NCBI RefSeq assembly: GCF_003340495.1
Contig: NZ_QASA01000001.1
Coordinates: 2,852,001-2,916,000 of the forward strand
Length of the DNA stretch: 64,000 nt
From: Adhaeribacter pallidiroseus
GTDB taxonomy: Bacteria; Bacteroidota; Bacteroidia; Cytophagales; Hymenobacteraceae
Direction: 5' to 3'
Part shown: piece after piece, positions 27,886-36,455 of the stretch
Numbering within the stretch: the stretch's first letter is position 1
How the letters are laid out: each line of letters starts with the position of its first letter
Notes under the pieces: model-generated
Seen by the model: only the letters and a program-made list of their open reading frames with translations
Databases searched by the model: none
Told to the model about the DNA's origin: nothing
Position numbers and translations under genes: made by a program

Positions 27886-28722
27886 ATGAAGCAGCTCTTT
27901 TTACTTCTGGTAATATATACCTTGGTTTCCGGTAAATTGCAGGAAGATCTGAACCGAACCCGGTACTTTCCTAAAGTTGCGGTGTTGGTTAAAGCATTGC
28001 CCAAAAAAGAAAATACCTGGGTTTTTATTCTGGCCGGTCAATCCAATATGGCGGGTCGCGGGCAAGTAGAACCACAAGATACTGTTCCTGATTCCAGAAT
28101 ACTAACCATTAATAAACAGAATCAGGTAATTTTGGCGAAAGAGCCGCTGCACTTCTACGAACCTCCCTTAACCGGATTAGATTGTGGGCTAGCTTTTGGT
28201 AAAACCTTAATCAAGCAAGTTCCCGCTAACGTAACCATTTTGTTAGTGCCCACGGCCGTGGGGGGCAGTTCTATCAGCCAGTGGCTCGGCGATTCCACGC
28301 ACCGCCAGGTTCCTTTACTAACTAACTTTAAAGAAAAAGTGGCCGCAGCGCAGAAGCTCGGTACCATTCAGGGAATTTTGTGGCACCAAGGCGAAAGCGA
28401 CGCCAACGCCCCGGGCATTCCGCTTTACCAAAACCGATTAAACCAGCTGTTTACGCAACTAAGGATAATTACTCAAAACAAAAACTTACCGATAGTGGCG
28501 GGCGCGTTAGGTTCTTTCTCGCGGGATCCAAAGAACTGGCAAAAAATCAACGAGCAAATTTTAAATTACACCAAAAAAGATACATATTTTCGCGTGGTTC
28601 CTACCGCCGATTTACATCATAAAGGAGATAGCATCCACTTTGATTCTGAAGGACAAAGAGCACTGGGCGAAAGATTGGCGCAAGCCTACCTGAAATTTAA
28701 AAAAACAGGTTCGGCTAAATAG
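27886..28722 (+). CDS. SGNH esterase, sialate O-acetylesterase family
   Basis: 278 residues with an N-terminal signal-like stretch (LFLLLVIYTLVSGK). The family marks are the nucleophile block FILAGQSNMAGRG, PTAVGGSSISQW, the oxyanion-type ILWHQGESDAN, and the Asp-His pair in KGDSIHFDSEGQR. Related Bacteroidota enzymes remove acetyl groups from sialic acid or plant glycans. The substrate here is not determined. Export to the periplasm is likely. It is followed by a non-coding stretch and then an alpha/beta hydrolase on the same strand. Confidence 0.86.
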   Translation: MKQLFLLLVIYTLVSGKLQEDLNRTRYFPKVAVLVKALPKKENTWVFILAGQSNMAGRGQVEPQDTVPDSRILTINKQNQVILAKEPLHFYEPPLTGLDCGLAFGKTLIKQVPANVTILLVPTAVGGSSISQWLGDSTHRQVPLLTNFKEKVAAAQKLGTIQGILWHQGESDANAPGIPLYQNRLNQLFTQLRIITQNKNLPIVAGALGSFSRDPKNWQKINEQILNYTKKDTYFRVVPTADLHHKGDSIHFDSEGQRALGERLAQAYLKFKKTGSAK

Positions 28723-28767
28723 CTTTGCTTTGAACCAAATCTAAAAACACTAACCATCACCAAGTAG

Positions 28768-28917
28768 AAACTACCTATCGGTAAGCCAAAAAGAAGCGAA
28801 GTCAGTTTAAATCAATTAGAAAAACAAAAAATAATTGCCTTGGAAAACAGCAACCATGAGGTGGAAACCAAATTAAACAATACCTGCTTAGAGAATTTGT
28901 GCCAAGAGTATTTATAA
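28768..28917 (+). pseudogene. Start-less 49-codon open frame, possible relic
   Basis: Open from just after a TAG (28765-28767) to TAA at 28915-28917, reading GKPKRSEVSLNQLEKQKIIAL. It is rich in charged and helical residues but has no ATG, GTG or TTG start of note. It could be a transposase or regulator fragment. I cannot identify it. Confidence 0.2.
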
Positions 28918-28965
28918 AGCTTTATACCGTATTCCCTAAAATTTTACCTAATCTAGATATCCGTT

Positions 28966-29805
28966 ATGCGCCTTAATTTTTTAAATTTTTGTATTTGTTT
29001 GTGCTGCTTTGTTGTACTTACCCAACCATCATTCGCGCAAGCCGTCCATTCTACTACTCCTCACAAAGTGGGTAGTTATTTTACTTCTTTTGATGGCACC
29101 CAGATATATTACGAAGTACAAGGAGAAGGACAACCGGTTATTTTGTTACACGGTTTCCGGAATACTCTGGAAAACTGGAAAACCAAGCTTTTGTACCAGG
29201 ATCTGATAAAAAACAATTTTAAAGTAGTGGTCTTGGATTTACGCGGCAATGGTAAATCGGATAAACCCCCAACCGTAGCGGGTTACGAAAAGGATGCAGA
29301 AGCCCGTGATGTTATGGGTTTAGCGACAGCCTTAAAATTTAAAAATTACCAGGTAGCGGGTTACTCCCGGGGCGCTATTATTACGGCCAAACTATTAACG
29401 CTGGATAAACGAATTAGTGCCGCCGTGCTGGGTGGTATGGGCGAAGCATTTACCAACCCGAACTGGCCCCGTCGGTTAGCCTTTGTGCATGCTTTAAGCG
29501 GCAAAGAAACTAGCCCGGATTTGGAAGAATTTAAAAAATCGGCCCGGGAGCAAGGCCTCGATCTGCAAACATTACTTTTTCAGCAACAAGCGCAGCCCAG
29601 CACTTCCCCAGCAGAGTTAGCTCAATTGCAAATTCCCGTGCTGGTAATTGCCGGTCAGGAAGATAACGATAACGGGTCGGCGGAAAAGTTAGGTAAATTA
29701 TTTAAAACCGCCACCGTAAAGCGTGTACCGGGCGTGCATAACAACGCTTGGCAAAATGAGCAATTTGCCCAGGCGGTTTTAACTTTTTTGCAGCAAAATA
29801 AATAA
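28966..29805 (+). CDS. Secreted alpha/beta hydrolase
   Basis: 279 residues with signal peptide (about 1-24, FAQA). The core has the hydrolase oxyanion motif VILLHGFRNT, the strand-turn VVLDLRGNGKSDKP, the nucleophile elbow VAGYSRGAI (catalytic Ser), the acidic IAGQEDNDNG and the last His in VPGVHNNAW. This is the standard alpha/beta-hydrolase order, but the substrate is unknown; related proteins act as esterases or lactonases. A GYSRG elbow is typical of the epoxide hydrolase/haloperoxidase branch. It is exported, which limits it to extracellular or periplasmic substrates. Confidence 0.86.
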   Translation: MRLNFLNFCICLCCFVVLTQPSFAQAVHSTTPHKVGSYFTSFDGTQIYYEVQGEGQPVILLHGFRNTLENWKTKLLYQDLIKNNFKVVVLDLRGNGKSDKPPTVAGYEKDAEARDVMGLATALKFKNYQVAGYSRGAIITAKLLTLDKRISAAVLGGMGEAFTNPNWPRRLAFVHALSGKETSPDLEEFKKSAREQGLDLQTLLFQQQAQPSTSPAELAQLQIPVLVIAGQEDNDNGSAEKLGKLFKTATVKRVPGVHNNAWQNEQFAQAVLTFLQQNK

Positions 29806-29937
29806 GCGACGTACCTCAAGCATCTTCCCAAAAGGAACCATTACTAATATAAAGTAAATACGCCAGTGAAGTATTAAACTTACCAGAGTTATCAATAATG
29901 TAAAGACTTCTATTATAGGAGCACCAGCAAATAAAAA

Positions 29938-29970
29938 AGTAAAAAGCCAGCATGTAGCTGGCTTTTTACT
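29938..29970. terminator. Bidirectional terminator
   Basis: AGTAAAAAGCCAGC / GCTGGCTTTTTACT, with a 5-base loop, gives T-runs in both directions between the convergent alpha/beta hydrolase and ribBA. Confidence 0.88.
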
Positions 29971-29979
29971 TATCAATAG

Positions 29980-31185
29980 CTATTTATTTTTTAAAATCGT
30001 GTGCCCCAATTTGTCGCGTTTGGTGGCAAGGTAGCGTTGGTTGTGCTGGTTAGGTTCTATTTCGATGGGAACGTTCTCCACTACTTCTAAACCGTAACCA
30101 ATTAAACCGGTGCGCTTCTTCGGGTTGTTGGTAATTAAACGCATTTTGGTAACGCCTAAATCGCGCAGGATCTGGGCCCCCACGCCGTAATCGCGCTCGT
30201 CCATGGCAAAACCTAATTCCAAGTTAGCCTCTACGGTATCCCGGCCTTGCTCCTGCAATTTGTACGCGCGTAGTTTATTCAGCAAGCCAATGCCCCGGCC
30301 TTCCTGGTTCATGTACACAATTACCCCCTGGCCGGCCTTTTCAATTATTTGCATGGCTTTGTGCAACTGCGGACCGCAATCGCAACGGCAAGAACCAAAT
30401 ATATCACCGGTTACGCACGACGAATGCACCCGAACCAGCACGGGCTCATCTTCAGCCCAGGTGCCTTTTACCAAAGCCAGGTGTTGAGCACCGTTGCTGC
30501 GTTGCGTAAAGGCGTACAAGTCAAATTTGCCGTATTCGGTAGGCATTTCTACGGCAATCTCCCGGGTAATCAGGCTTTCCTGTTTCAGGCGATATTTAAT
30601 TAAATCTTTTATCGAGATAAGTTTTAAATTAAACCGCAAAGCTACTTTTTCTAAATCCGGGAGGCGGGCCATGGAGCCATCTTCATTCATGATTTCTACC
30701 AAAACTCCGGCAGGCTCAAAACCGGCTAAACGGGCCAAATCTACGGCCGCTTCGGTATGGCCGGCTCGCCGGATCACGCCCTCCTGCTTAGCCCGCAGCG
30801 GGAAAATATGCCCCGGTTTTCCTAAGGATTCCGGATCGGTTTTCGGGTCTACCAGGGCCAGAATGGTTTTGGCCCGGTCACTGGCGGAGATACCGGTGGT
30901 ACAGCCATGGCCAATTAAATCAACCGAAACAGTAAAAGGAGTGGCGTGCAGCGCCGTGTTGCGCCCTACCATGAGTTGTAAGCCTAACGCATCGCACCGT
31001 TCTTCGGTGAGCGGTACACATATCAGGCCCCGGCCGTGGGTAGCCATAAAGTTCACAATTTCGGGGGTAATCGCGCGGGCGGCGCAGATAAAATCGCCTT
31101 CGTTTTCGCGGTCTTCATCGTCCACTACAATCACGATTTTACCTGCTTTTATATCCGCAACAGCTTCTTCAATGGTATGAAACAT
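29980..31185 (-). CDS. ribBA: Bifunctional riboflavin enzyme RibBA
   Basis: 401 residues, two fused enzymes of riboflavin synthesis. N-terminal DHBP synthase (about 1-205): [13 protein letters not shown] and the RAGHTEA segment (substrate and metal binding). C-terminal GTP cyclohydrolase II (about 210-401): zinc-binding [15 protein letters not shown], then [10 protein letters not shown]. Products are 3,4-dihydroxy-2-butanone 4-phosphate and 2,5-diamino-6-ribosylamino-pyrimidinone phosphate. ATG at 31183-31185. No FMN riboswitch is seen; a TAACTTTG box (31232-31239) sits at the end of the upstream glycosyltransferase gene. Confidence 0.97.
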   Translation of the reverse strand: MFHTIEEAVADIKAGKIVIVVDDEDRENEGDFICAARAITPEIVNFMATHGRGLICVPLTEERCDALGLQLMVGRNTALHATPFTVSVDLIGHGCTTGISASDRAKTILALVDPKTDPESLGKPGHIFPLRAKQEGVIRRAGHTEAAVDLARLAGFEPAGVLVEIMNEDGSMARLPDLEKVALRFNLKLISIKDLIKYRLKQESLITREIAVEMPTEYGKFDLYAFTQRSNGAQHLALVKGTWAEDEPVLVRVHSSCVTGDIFGSCRCDCGPQLHKAMQIIEKAGQGVIVYMNQEGRGIGLLNKLRAYKLQEQGRDTVEANLELGFAMDERDYGVGAQILRDLGVTKMRLITNNPKKRTGLIGYGLEVVENVPIEIEPNQHNQRYLATKRDKLGHTILKNK

Positions 31186-31231
31186 AGTTGAGTCCTCGTT
31201 AATAATCCGGAAATGCTCCGTATTATAAGAA

Positions 31232-31239
31232 CAAAGTTA
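31232..31239 (-). promoter_or_regulatory. Candidate -7 element of ribBA (TAACTTTG)
   Basis: Matches TAnnTTTG on the minus strand, 46 bp before the ATG and directly beyond the stop of the glycosyltransferase gene. It suggests ribBA has its own promoter. Confidence 0.45.
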
Positions 31240-31240
31240 C

Positions 31241-32431
31241 TCAAGAATGTTCTACGTTTTCGTATTCCGGATCAAATACTTGTTCCAGAGGGGCTACGGC
31301 TTTGCTCCAGGAATAATTTTCGTGCACAAAGTCCAAGGCTCTTTTGGTTAGCTGCTCTTTTAACGCTGGGTTAGATAGTAAGGTGCCAATGTGCCGGGCA
31401 AACTCTGCCGGAGTATTGGCAACCAGCAAATGGCAGTTGTTGGCGGCTCCCACCCCATTATTTACCAGTTGGGTGGTTACACAGGGCACTTTCATGGCCA
31501 TGGCTTCCAGAACTTTGTTTTGTACGCCCGAACCAATAAACAAAGGCGCAGCAAACACGTGGGCGCTGGAATACGCTTCCCGGATATCGGGCATCCAGCC
31601 GCTCACGGTTACGTGCGCCGATTCCAGGGTTTGTACCTGGTAACTGGGATTAGCACCGGCCAATAAAATTTTAATTGCCGGAAATTGCTCTTTCACCAAG
31701 GGCAGTACTTTTTTAACCAGAAAAATTGCGGCCTCAATGTTGGGCGCATAGTTCATGTTGCCCGTAAAAACAACATCGTACTGTTTAGGTAAATCAAGCG
31801 GATGAAAATAGCTGGTTTGAATGCCGTTGGGCACAATGGTAATATCTTTATGGCGCGAATGGGCAATAAAATCCCGGTCCTGGCGCGAGATAATGGTTTT
31901 GTAGCGAAAATCCGGGAATACCGCCGCTTCGTACTTTTTTAAGCGCAAGGCTTCCAGGGCAAAAACCGGTTTTAAATAAAAAGGGGCAATTTCGGAACGG
32001 CGCTGCATGCCTTTCGAAAAAGCATCCATGTAATCCAATGTTTTCGGAATATTTTTGATGTGCCGCACGTATTCAGCCATTCGAATAAGCTGGCAATAAA
32101 TATGATCAGGCTGGTGCTCGGCAATTAGTTGATTAATCTGTTTTTGCGCTTTGGCATCGTAAAAGTAATTTACCTGGATCGGCTTTTTGTTTTGGAAGGC
32201 GCCCGCCAGGTTCCGGAAAATACTGGCTTTAGGTCGGGGAAATAAGTACACCTGCCGGCAGTATTTCTGCAATTCTAAAGTTGCTTCTTCCAGCAAATCG
32301 GTTTCTTCGGCTAGGGCAAATAAAGTAATCTCGTGTTTTTCCGATAGTTTCTGTAGTTGATAGAAAGCCCGCAACTTATCTCCTTTATCCAGAAGGTAAG
32401 GTACACGCGATAACAACATCAGTATTTTCAT
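31241..32431 (-). CDS. Glycosyltransferase, GT4-type
   Basis: 396 residues, GT-B fold, resembling the TIGR03087-like sugar transferases of exopolysaccharide clusters. The N-terminal domain starts MKILMLLSRVPYLLDKGDKL. The hinge TIVPNGIQTSYF and the donor-binding FIGSGVQNKVLEAMAMKVP fit GT4. No transmembrane segment. The acceptor and sugar are unknown. ribBA follows about 55 bp later. The second GT4 gene is 200 bp upstream on the same strand, so the two may act on the same surface polysaccharide although no polymerase or export gene is nearby. Confidence 0.85.
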   Translation of the reverse strand: MKILMLLSRVPYLLDKGDKLRAFYQLQKLSEKHEITLFALAEETDLLEEATLELQKYCRQVYLFPRPKASIFRNLAGAFQNKKPIQVNYFYDAKAQKQINQLIAEHQPDHIYCQLIRMAEYVRHIKNIPKTLDYMDAFSKGMQRRSEIAPFYLKPVFALEALRLKKYEAAVFPDFRYKTIISRQDRDFIAHSRHKDITIVPNGIQTSYFHPLDLPKQYDVVFTGNMNYAPNIEAAIFLVKKVLPLVKEQFPAIKILLAGANPSYQVQTLESAHVTVSGWMPDIREAYSSAHVFAAPLFIGSGVQNKVLEAMAMKVPCVTTQLVNNGVGAANNCHLLVANTPAEFARHIGTLLSNPALKEQLTKRALDFVHENYSWSKAVAPLEQVFDPEYENVEHS

Positions 32432-32631
32432 TAATCAGTTTTGTGCTTAGTTAAATTGCATTTAATTAGGTCACTACAACTAGTTATCCTAACGAACATT
32501 ATTGTAATCGGTTACCCATGCTATTGCAAATAGAACAAAATAGAGTTTAGAACTAAAACGCTGTTAGTAAAAGTTAATTGCTTTAAAGAGCCCGCCTGAT
32601 TATATATAAAGGCCAATATAAAGAATTTTTT

Positions 32632-33831
32632 TTAAATTATGGTTGATTTTATAGTACTATATAGAGTCATGTACTTTTCTATAACTAATTTGTTATCGTA
32701 TTCTTCCTGAATTAAGCTAGCCGCATGGTGCGCAATTTGCAGCACGGGCAACTTACCGGTTAAGTATTGGTGTAACATTTTCTGCCATTCGGTCGCTGTT
32801 TCGGCCATTAAAATATTTTTCCCGGGTGTAACCTGAATCCCTTCTGCGCCTACCGGAGTCGTTAAAATGCATTTTCCTAAACCCATGCCTTCTACAATTT
32901 TTACGCGCATGCCGCCGCCCGATAGTAGGGGTACCAGCATGAGTTCGTACTGCTGCATAAAAGCCGCCGCGTCGGGTACAAAGCCGTGTACCGTAACGCG
33001 GGGTATTTTTAAATTTAATAAGGATTCTGGGGGCGAAGAACCAGCAATGTGTAACTCTACTTCCGGATGTTTTTGGCTAATGTATGGCCAGACATTTTGC
33101 AGAAACCAGTTAATACCTTCCTGGTTAGGCAACCAGTTCAGGGAGCCAATAATAAACAAAGTTTGTGGCTGCGATGGTGTTGCTTTTATTTCAGAAAGCC
33201 GGCTTAGTTCTATGCCGGCCGGAATAACCTCTACGCGGGTGGCAATGCCCAGCTCCTGAATTCGCTTTTTATCATCGGGGGTAATGGCGGCGATAACATT
33301 AAATTGATTAAAATAAACTTGCTCAAAGGTGCGAACTTCCCGGGCCGTGTACCGCAGATAGATTTTTTTTAAAAAATTCTTTTCGTGGCGGGCTAAACGC
33401 TGCCAAATGGTGTATTCAACGTTGTGCGCGCGTAATACCACCGGGGCTTTAGAATATTGCCGGATAATAGGTACATACCAAGCCATCTGGCTCCCTTCTA
33501 CCTGAATTACATCAAAAGTTTCGGTTTGCAATAAATGGATTAACCTAGTGGTATACGCCGGTGACACAAACCGTTCGAAAATGTAAGGAATGGAGGTAAA
33601 CAAATTAAAAAAAGCCTTTACCACCGAAAGGTTAGTGTTTACAAAAACAGTTATTAAGCGAGCCCGGTCCTGGAGTACATAATCCGGTTGAAAATGCTTA
33701 GGGGTATTAATTGCCAAAACAGTAACCTCAATACCTTTGGCGTGTAAATTATTGATAACATCATAAATCAGGATGGCCCCGCCATCGTGCGGCGGAAAAG
33801 GCACCCGGTTGCAAAGGTGAAGGGTTTTCAA
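32632..33831 (-). CDS. Glycosyltransferase, GT4-type (second)
   Basis: 399 residues, GT-B fold. The start TLHLCNRVPFPPHDGGAI is the GT4 acceptor-side loop with a GG motif. The Rossmann strand LFIIGSLNWLPNQEG and the donor-site LSGGGMRVKIVEGMGLGK are clear. The start appears to be TTG at 33829-33831. It is separated from the other GT4 gene by 200 bp and lies behind dnaG by 100 bp, all on the minus strand. Substrates cannot be told from sequence. Domain pattern and length match family GT4. Confidence 0.85.
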   Translation of the reverse strand: MKTLHLCNRVPFPPHDGGAILIYDVINNLHAKGIEVTVLAINTPKHFQPDYVLQDRARLITVFVNTNLSVVKAFFNLFTSIPYIFERFVSPAYTTRLIHLLQTETFDVIQVEGSQMAWYVPIIRQYSKAPVVLRAHNVEYTIWQRLARHEKNFLKKIYLRYTAREVRTFEQVYFNQFNVIAAITPDDKKRIQELGIATRVEVIPAGIELSRLSEIKATPSQPQTLFIIGSLNWLPNQEGINWFLQNVWPYISQKHPEVELHIAGSSPPESLLNLKIPRVTVHGFVPDAAAFMQQYELMLVPLLSGGGMRVKIVEGMGLGKCILTTPVGAEGIQVTPGKNILMAETATEWQKMLHQYLTGKLPVLQIAHHAASLIQEEYDNKLVIEKYMTLYSTIKSTII

Positions 33832-33931
33832 GGAAATAGAACTAAGGAGTTATTCGTTTTTGGTTGTTCGTGGTTTGAATGATGAATATCCAGTGACCAA
33901 TTATTGGTAATAAATTAAAAATCTCTTAGAC

Positions 33932-35881
33932 TTAACGGGCCACCACCGTACCCAATTGTTCCGAGAATTGGTCTTCGTACGTTTTCAAGGTTTTTAAAAT
34001 TTCCATTTGATTTTTAATGGCCGCAAAATCCGTCAGGCTTTTGAGTTGCTCCATATTTTCTTTAATCATTTGCTGCACGTTGCACCGCTTTAACCGCAAT
34101 AACGCCGTATCGGCGGCATACTGCAACTGGTCGGTTTCGCGGGGTACAAATATTTGGTGAGTTTGCCAGTTATCGCTCAGCTCATACTTCTGGCTCATCA
34201 GGTTAATGGCCGCCGTCCGGATTTCGGAGCGCGGGTGGTTAATAAAATCGTCGGATACGGGATAATGGCCCTCCGCTAATTTTTGCCGGCAAAAATCAAT
34301 AATTTCCTGAAAAACCGGCGTGTGGAAAGTAGTGTCATCGAGTTGTTCGAGTAAGTAAGGCAACATAAACACTTCGGCCTCCGAAAGAGGATGCGTGGGA
34401 TACGTAAGCGCCAGCCGGATTACTTCTTTTTCGTGATGATACAATATGTCCAGTTCCGGATCCGGTTCGGAAGAAGCTTCAGCTTCGACCGCGTAGGCTT
34501 CGGCTTCGGCAAGTTCTTCATCGGTAAATTCCCGGTTGGAGGTAGCGGTGGTATTTTGCTTTTGCTGCTGCTGGCGGTTTTGCTGGAAAATTTTGTTAAA
34601 CTCCGCTATCAGCACATCTTCATCAATTTTAAAAATAGAACTGCATTGTTTTAGAAAAATCTGACGCTTTATGGAATCCGGAATTTTGGCAATGCTGCTC
34701 ACAATCTCCCGGATGGCTTCGGCTTTTTTTACCGGATTATCTTTCGCATCGCGCGCGTACAAGTTGGTTTTAAACGAAATAAAATCCTGTGATTGGCTAT
34801 CTACATATTCTTTAAAAGCCACATCGCCCACTTTCCGGATGTAGGAATCGGGGTCGTCGCCTTGCGGAAAAGTAACCACATTTACGTTTAGTCCACCTTC
34901 TAAAATTAAGTCAATGCCGCGCAGCGACGCTTTTATACCGGCCGCATCCCCGTCGTAGAGCACGGTTATGTTTTTGGTGTACCGACCAATTAATTTAATT
35001 TGCCCTTCGGTGAGCGAAGTACCCGACGAAGCTACCACATTTTCCAGGCCGCCCTGGCTCAGCGACAAAACATCCAGATATCCTTCTACCAAATAACAAA
35101 CATCCTGAGCCCGAATAGCATTCTTGGCCTGAAACAAGCCATACAGCACGTCGCTTTTGTGGTAAATTTCCGACTCCGGCGAGTTTAAATATTTTGGGGT
35201 TTTATCGTTAGATTTTAAAGTTCGCGCGCCGAAGCCAATCACCCGCCCCGAAACATTGTGGATAGGAAACATCACGCGCGCCCGAAAACGATCGTACTTC
35301 TTATCTTCTTTTACAATGGTTAAACCCGTGCTTTCCAGAAAACGTTGCTGATAACCTTGCGCTAAGGCTTTACTGGTGAAACCATCCCAGGCTTCGAGGC
35401 TGTAACCCAGTTCAAATTTTTTAATAATGGGCAAACTTAAACCCCGCTCCTGCAAATACGGCAACCCAATGGTTTTACCCTGATCGTGGTTAAATAAAAT
35501 TTCCTGGTAATAATTTTTGGCAAAGTCCGAGAGAATAAACTGGCTATCGCGTTCATTTTGCGCTTTGGTGGCCTCGGGAGTAGCTTCTTCGGCTATTTCG
35601 ATGCCGTATTTTTTGGCCAGGTATTTCAGCGCTTCCACGTAGCTGGTGCCCTCCACATCCATAATAAACTGCACCGAGTTACCTGCCTTGCCACAGCCAA
35701 AACATTTATAAATACCTTTGGCCGGCGAAACCGAAAACGAAGGTGATTTCTCGTTGTGAAAAGGACAAGGCGCCCACATATTCTGACCTTTTTTCTTTAA
35801 AGACACAAAATCGCCTACTACCTCCACAATGTCCGCCTGAGCTAAAATCTGATCAACTGTTTCTTTTTTTATTAGGGCCAT
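33932..35881 (-). CDS. dnaG: DNA primase
   Basis: 649 residues. DnaG makes the RNA primers of the replication fork. N-terminal zinc ribbon: CPFHNEKSPSF...CFGCG (CHC2, about 40-65). The TOPRIM catalytic core (about 250-350) includes VEGYLDVLSL and VLYDGDAAGIKAS with acidic metal ligands. The C-terminal third is a Gln-rich linker (about 430-460) and a helicase-binding helical bundle. ATG at 35879-35881, with a TATCTTTG -7 element 26 bp upstream. It is followed by two glycosyltransferases but is unlikely to be linked functionally. Confidence 0.97.
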   Translation of the reverse strand: MALIKKETVDQILAQADIVEVVGDFVSLKKKGQNMWAPCPFHNEKSPSFSVSPAKGIYKCFGCGKAGNSVQFIMDVEGTSYVEALKYLAKKYGIEIAEEATPEATKAQNERDSQFILSDFAKNYYQEILFNHDQGKTIGLPYLQERGLSLPIIKKFELGYSLEAWDGFTSKALAQGYQQRFLESTGLTIVKEDKKYDRFRARVMFPIHNVSGRVIGFGARTLKSNDKTPKYLNSPESEIYHKSDVLYGLFQAKNAIRAQDVCYLVEGYLDVLSLSQGGLENVVASSGTSLTEGQIKLIGRYTKNITVLYDGDAAGIKASLRGIDLILEGGLNVNVVTFPQGDDPDSYIRKVGDVAFKEYVDSQSQDFISFKTNLYARDAKDNPVKKAEAIREIVSSIAKIPDSIKRQIFLKQCSSIFKIDEDVLIAEFNKIFQQNRQQQQKQNTTATSNREFTDEELAEAEAYAVEAEASSEPDPELDILYHHEKEVIRLALTYPTHPLSEAEVFMLPYLLEQLDDTTFHTPVFQEIIDFCRQKLAEGHYPVSDDFINHPRSEIRTAAINLMSQKYELSDNWQTHQIFVPRETDQLQYAADTALLRLKRCNVQQMIKENMEQLKSLTDFAAIKNQMEILKTLKTYEDQFSEQLGTVVAR

Positions 35882-35907
35882 ACACGCGCTAGTCTTTGCT
35901 CTTAGAA

Positions 35908-35915
35908 CAAAGATA
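35908..35915 (-). promoter_or_regulatory. Candidate -7 element of dnaG (TATCTTTG)
   Basis: A perfect TAnnTTTG on the minus strand, 26 bp from the dnaG ATG. No good -33 box. Confidence 0.5.
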
Positions 35916-36455
35916 CCTTTTTAAACTAATTTTTAAATTTCCCGAACTCGGGTACTAACCTTATTTTTTCCCAAATAAAATTTTTCACCAAATGCAACCT
36001 TAAACCTATGTTTTAGAATCTTTAAATTAAAAATTAGCAAAAAAATTGGTAAAATATTAACAAAAATTTTGATTATATAGCCTATAATAGTATAATTGCC
36101 TAATATTTACAACATTAAACTATAATTACCAGCGTACTGAGGATAAATCGACCGCTAAGATCGAAAAGTACTGGTAAACATGGTTCCTTCCGGCGTTTAA
36201 CTCCTGAATGCCGGGCAATTTCTTACTTGCTGTAACGCAATTACTTGTTCCAGCTTTTTTGATTTATTTAAATGGAAGCACCAACAAACTGGGCCTCGTG
36301 AAAAAATTACGCTTCGGCCTTTATTCTGGATACCATTCAACTTCTCTCCTTAGTTAAAGTACTGATGGTTCAGCGTAAACCTGTCATCTTATTTTTATAA
36401 AAATTTTAAATAGATTTTTATTCCTGTTCTGCTTATAATCACTAACCAAATACTT
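35916..36455. other. Intergenic region, dnaG / T9SS propeller protein
   Basis: 540 bp without a gene. It holds TACCAG (36127-36132) facing CTGGTA (36171-36176), part of a long loop that could fold, with GTAC and TCGA palindromes inside. It is otherwise A+T-rich. The promoter of the large T9SS gene is expected here but not clear. Confidence 0.35.

Noticed and set aside
30494-31180. 228-aa plus-strand frame opposite ribBA
   Set aside because: Antisense to a confirmed gene; it is long only because of the codon bias of ribBA.
31186-31240. FMN riboswitch before ribBA
   Set aside because: The spacer is only about 55 bp and lacks the conserved FMN aptamer motifs.
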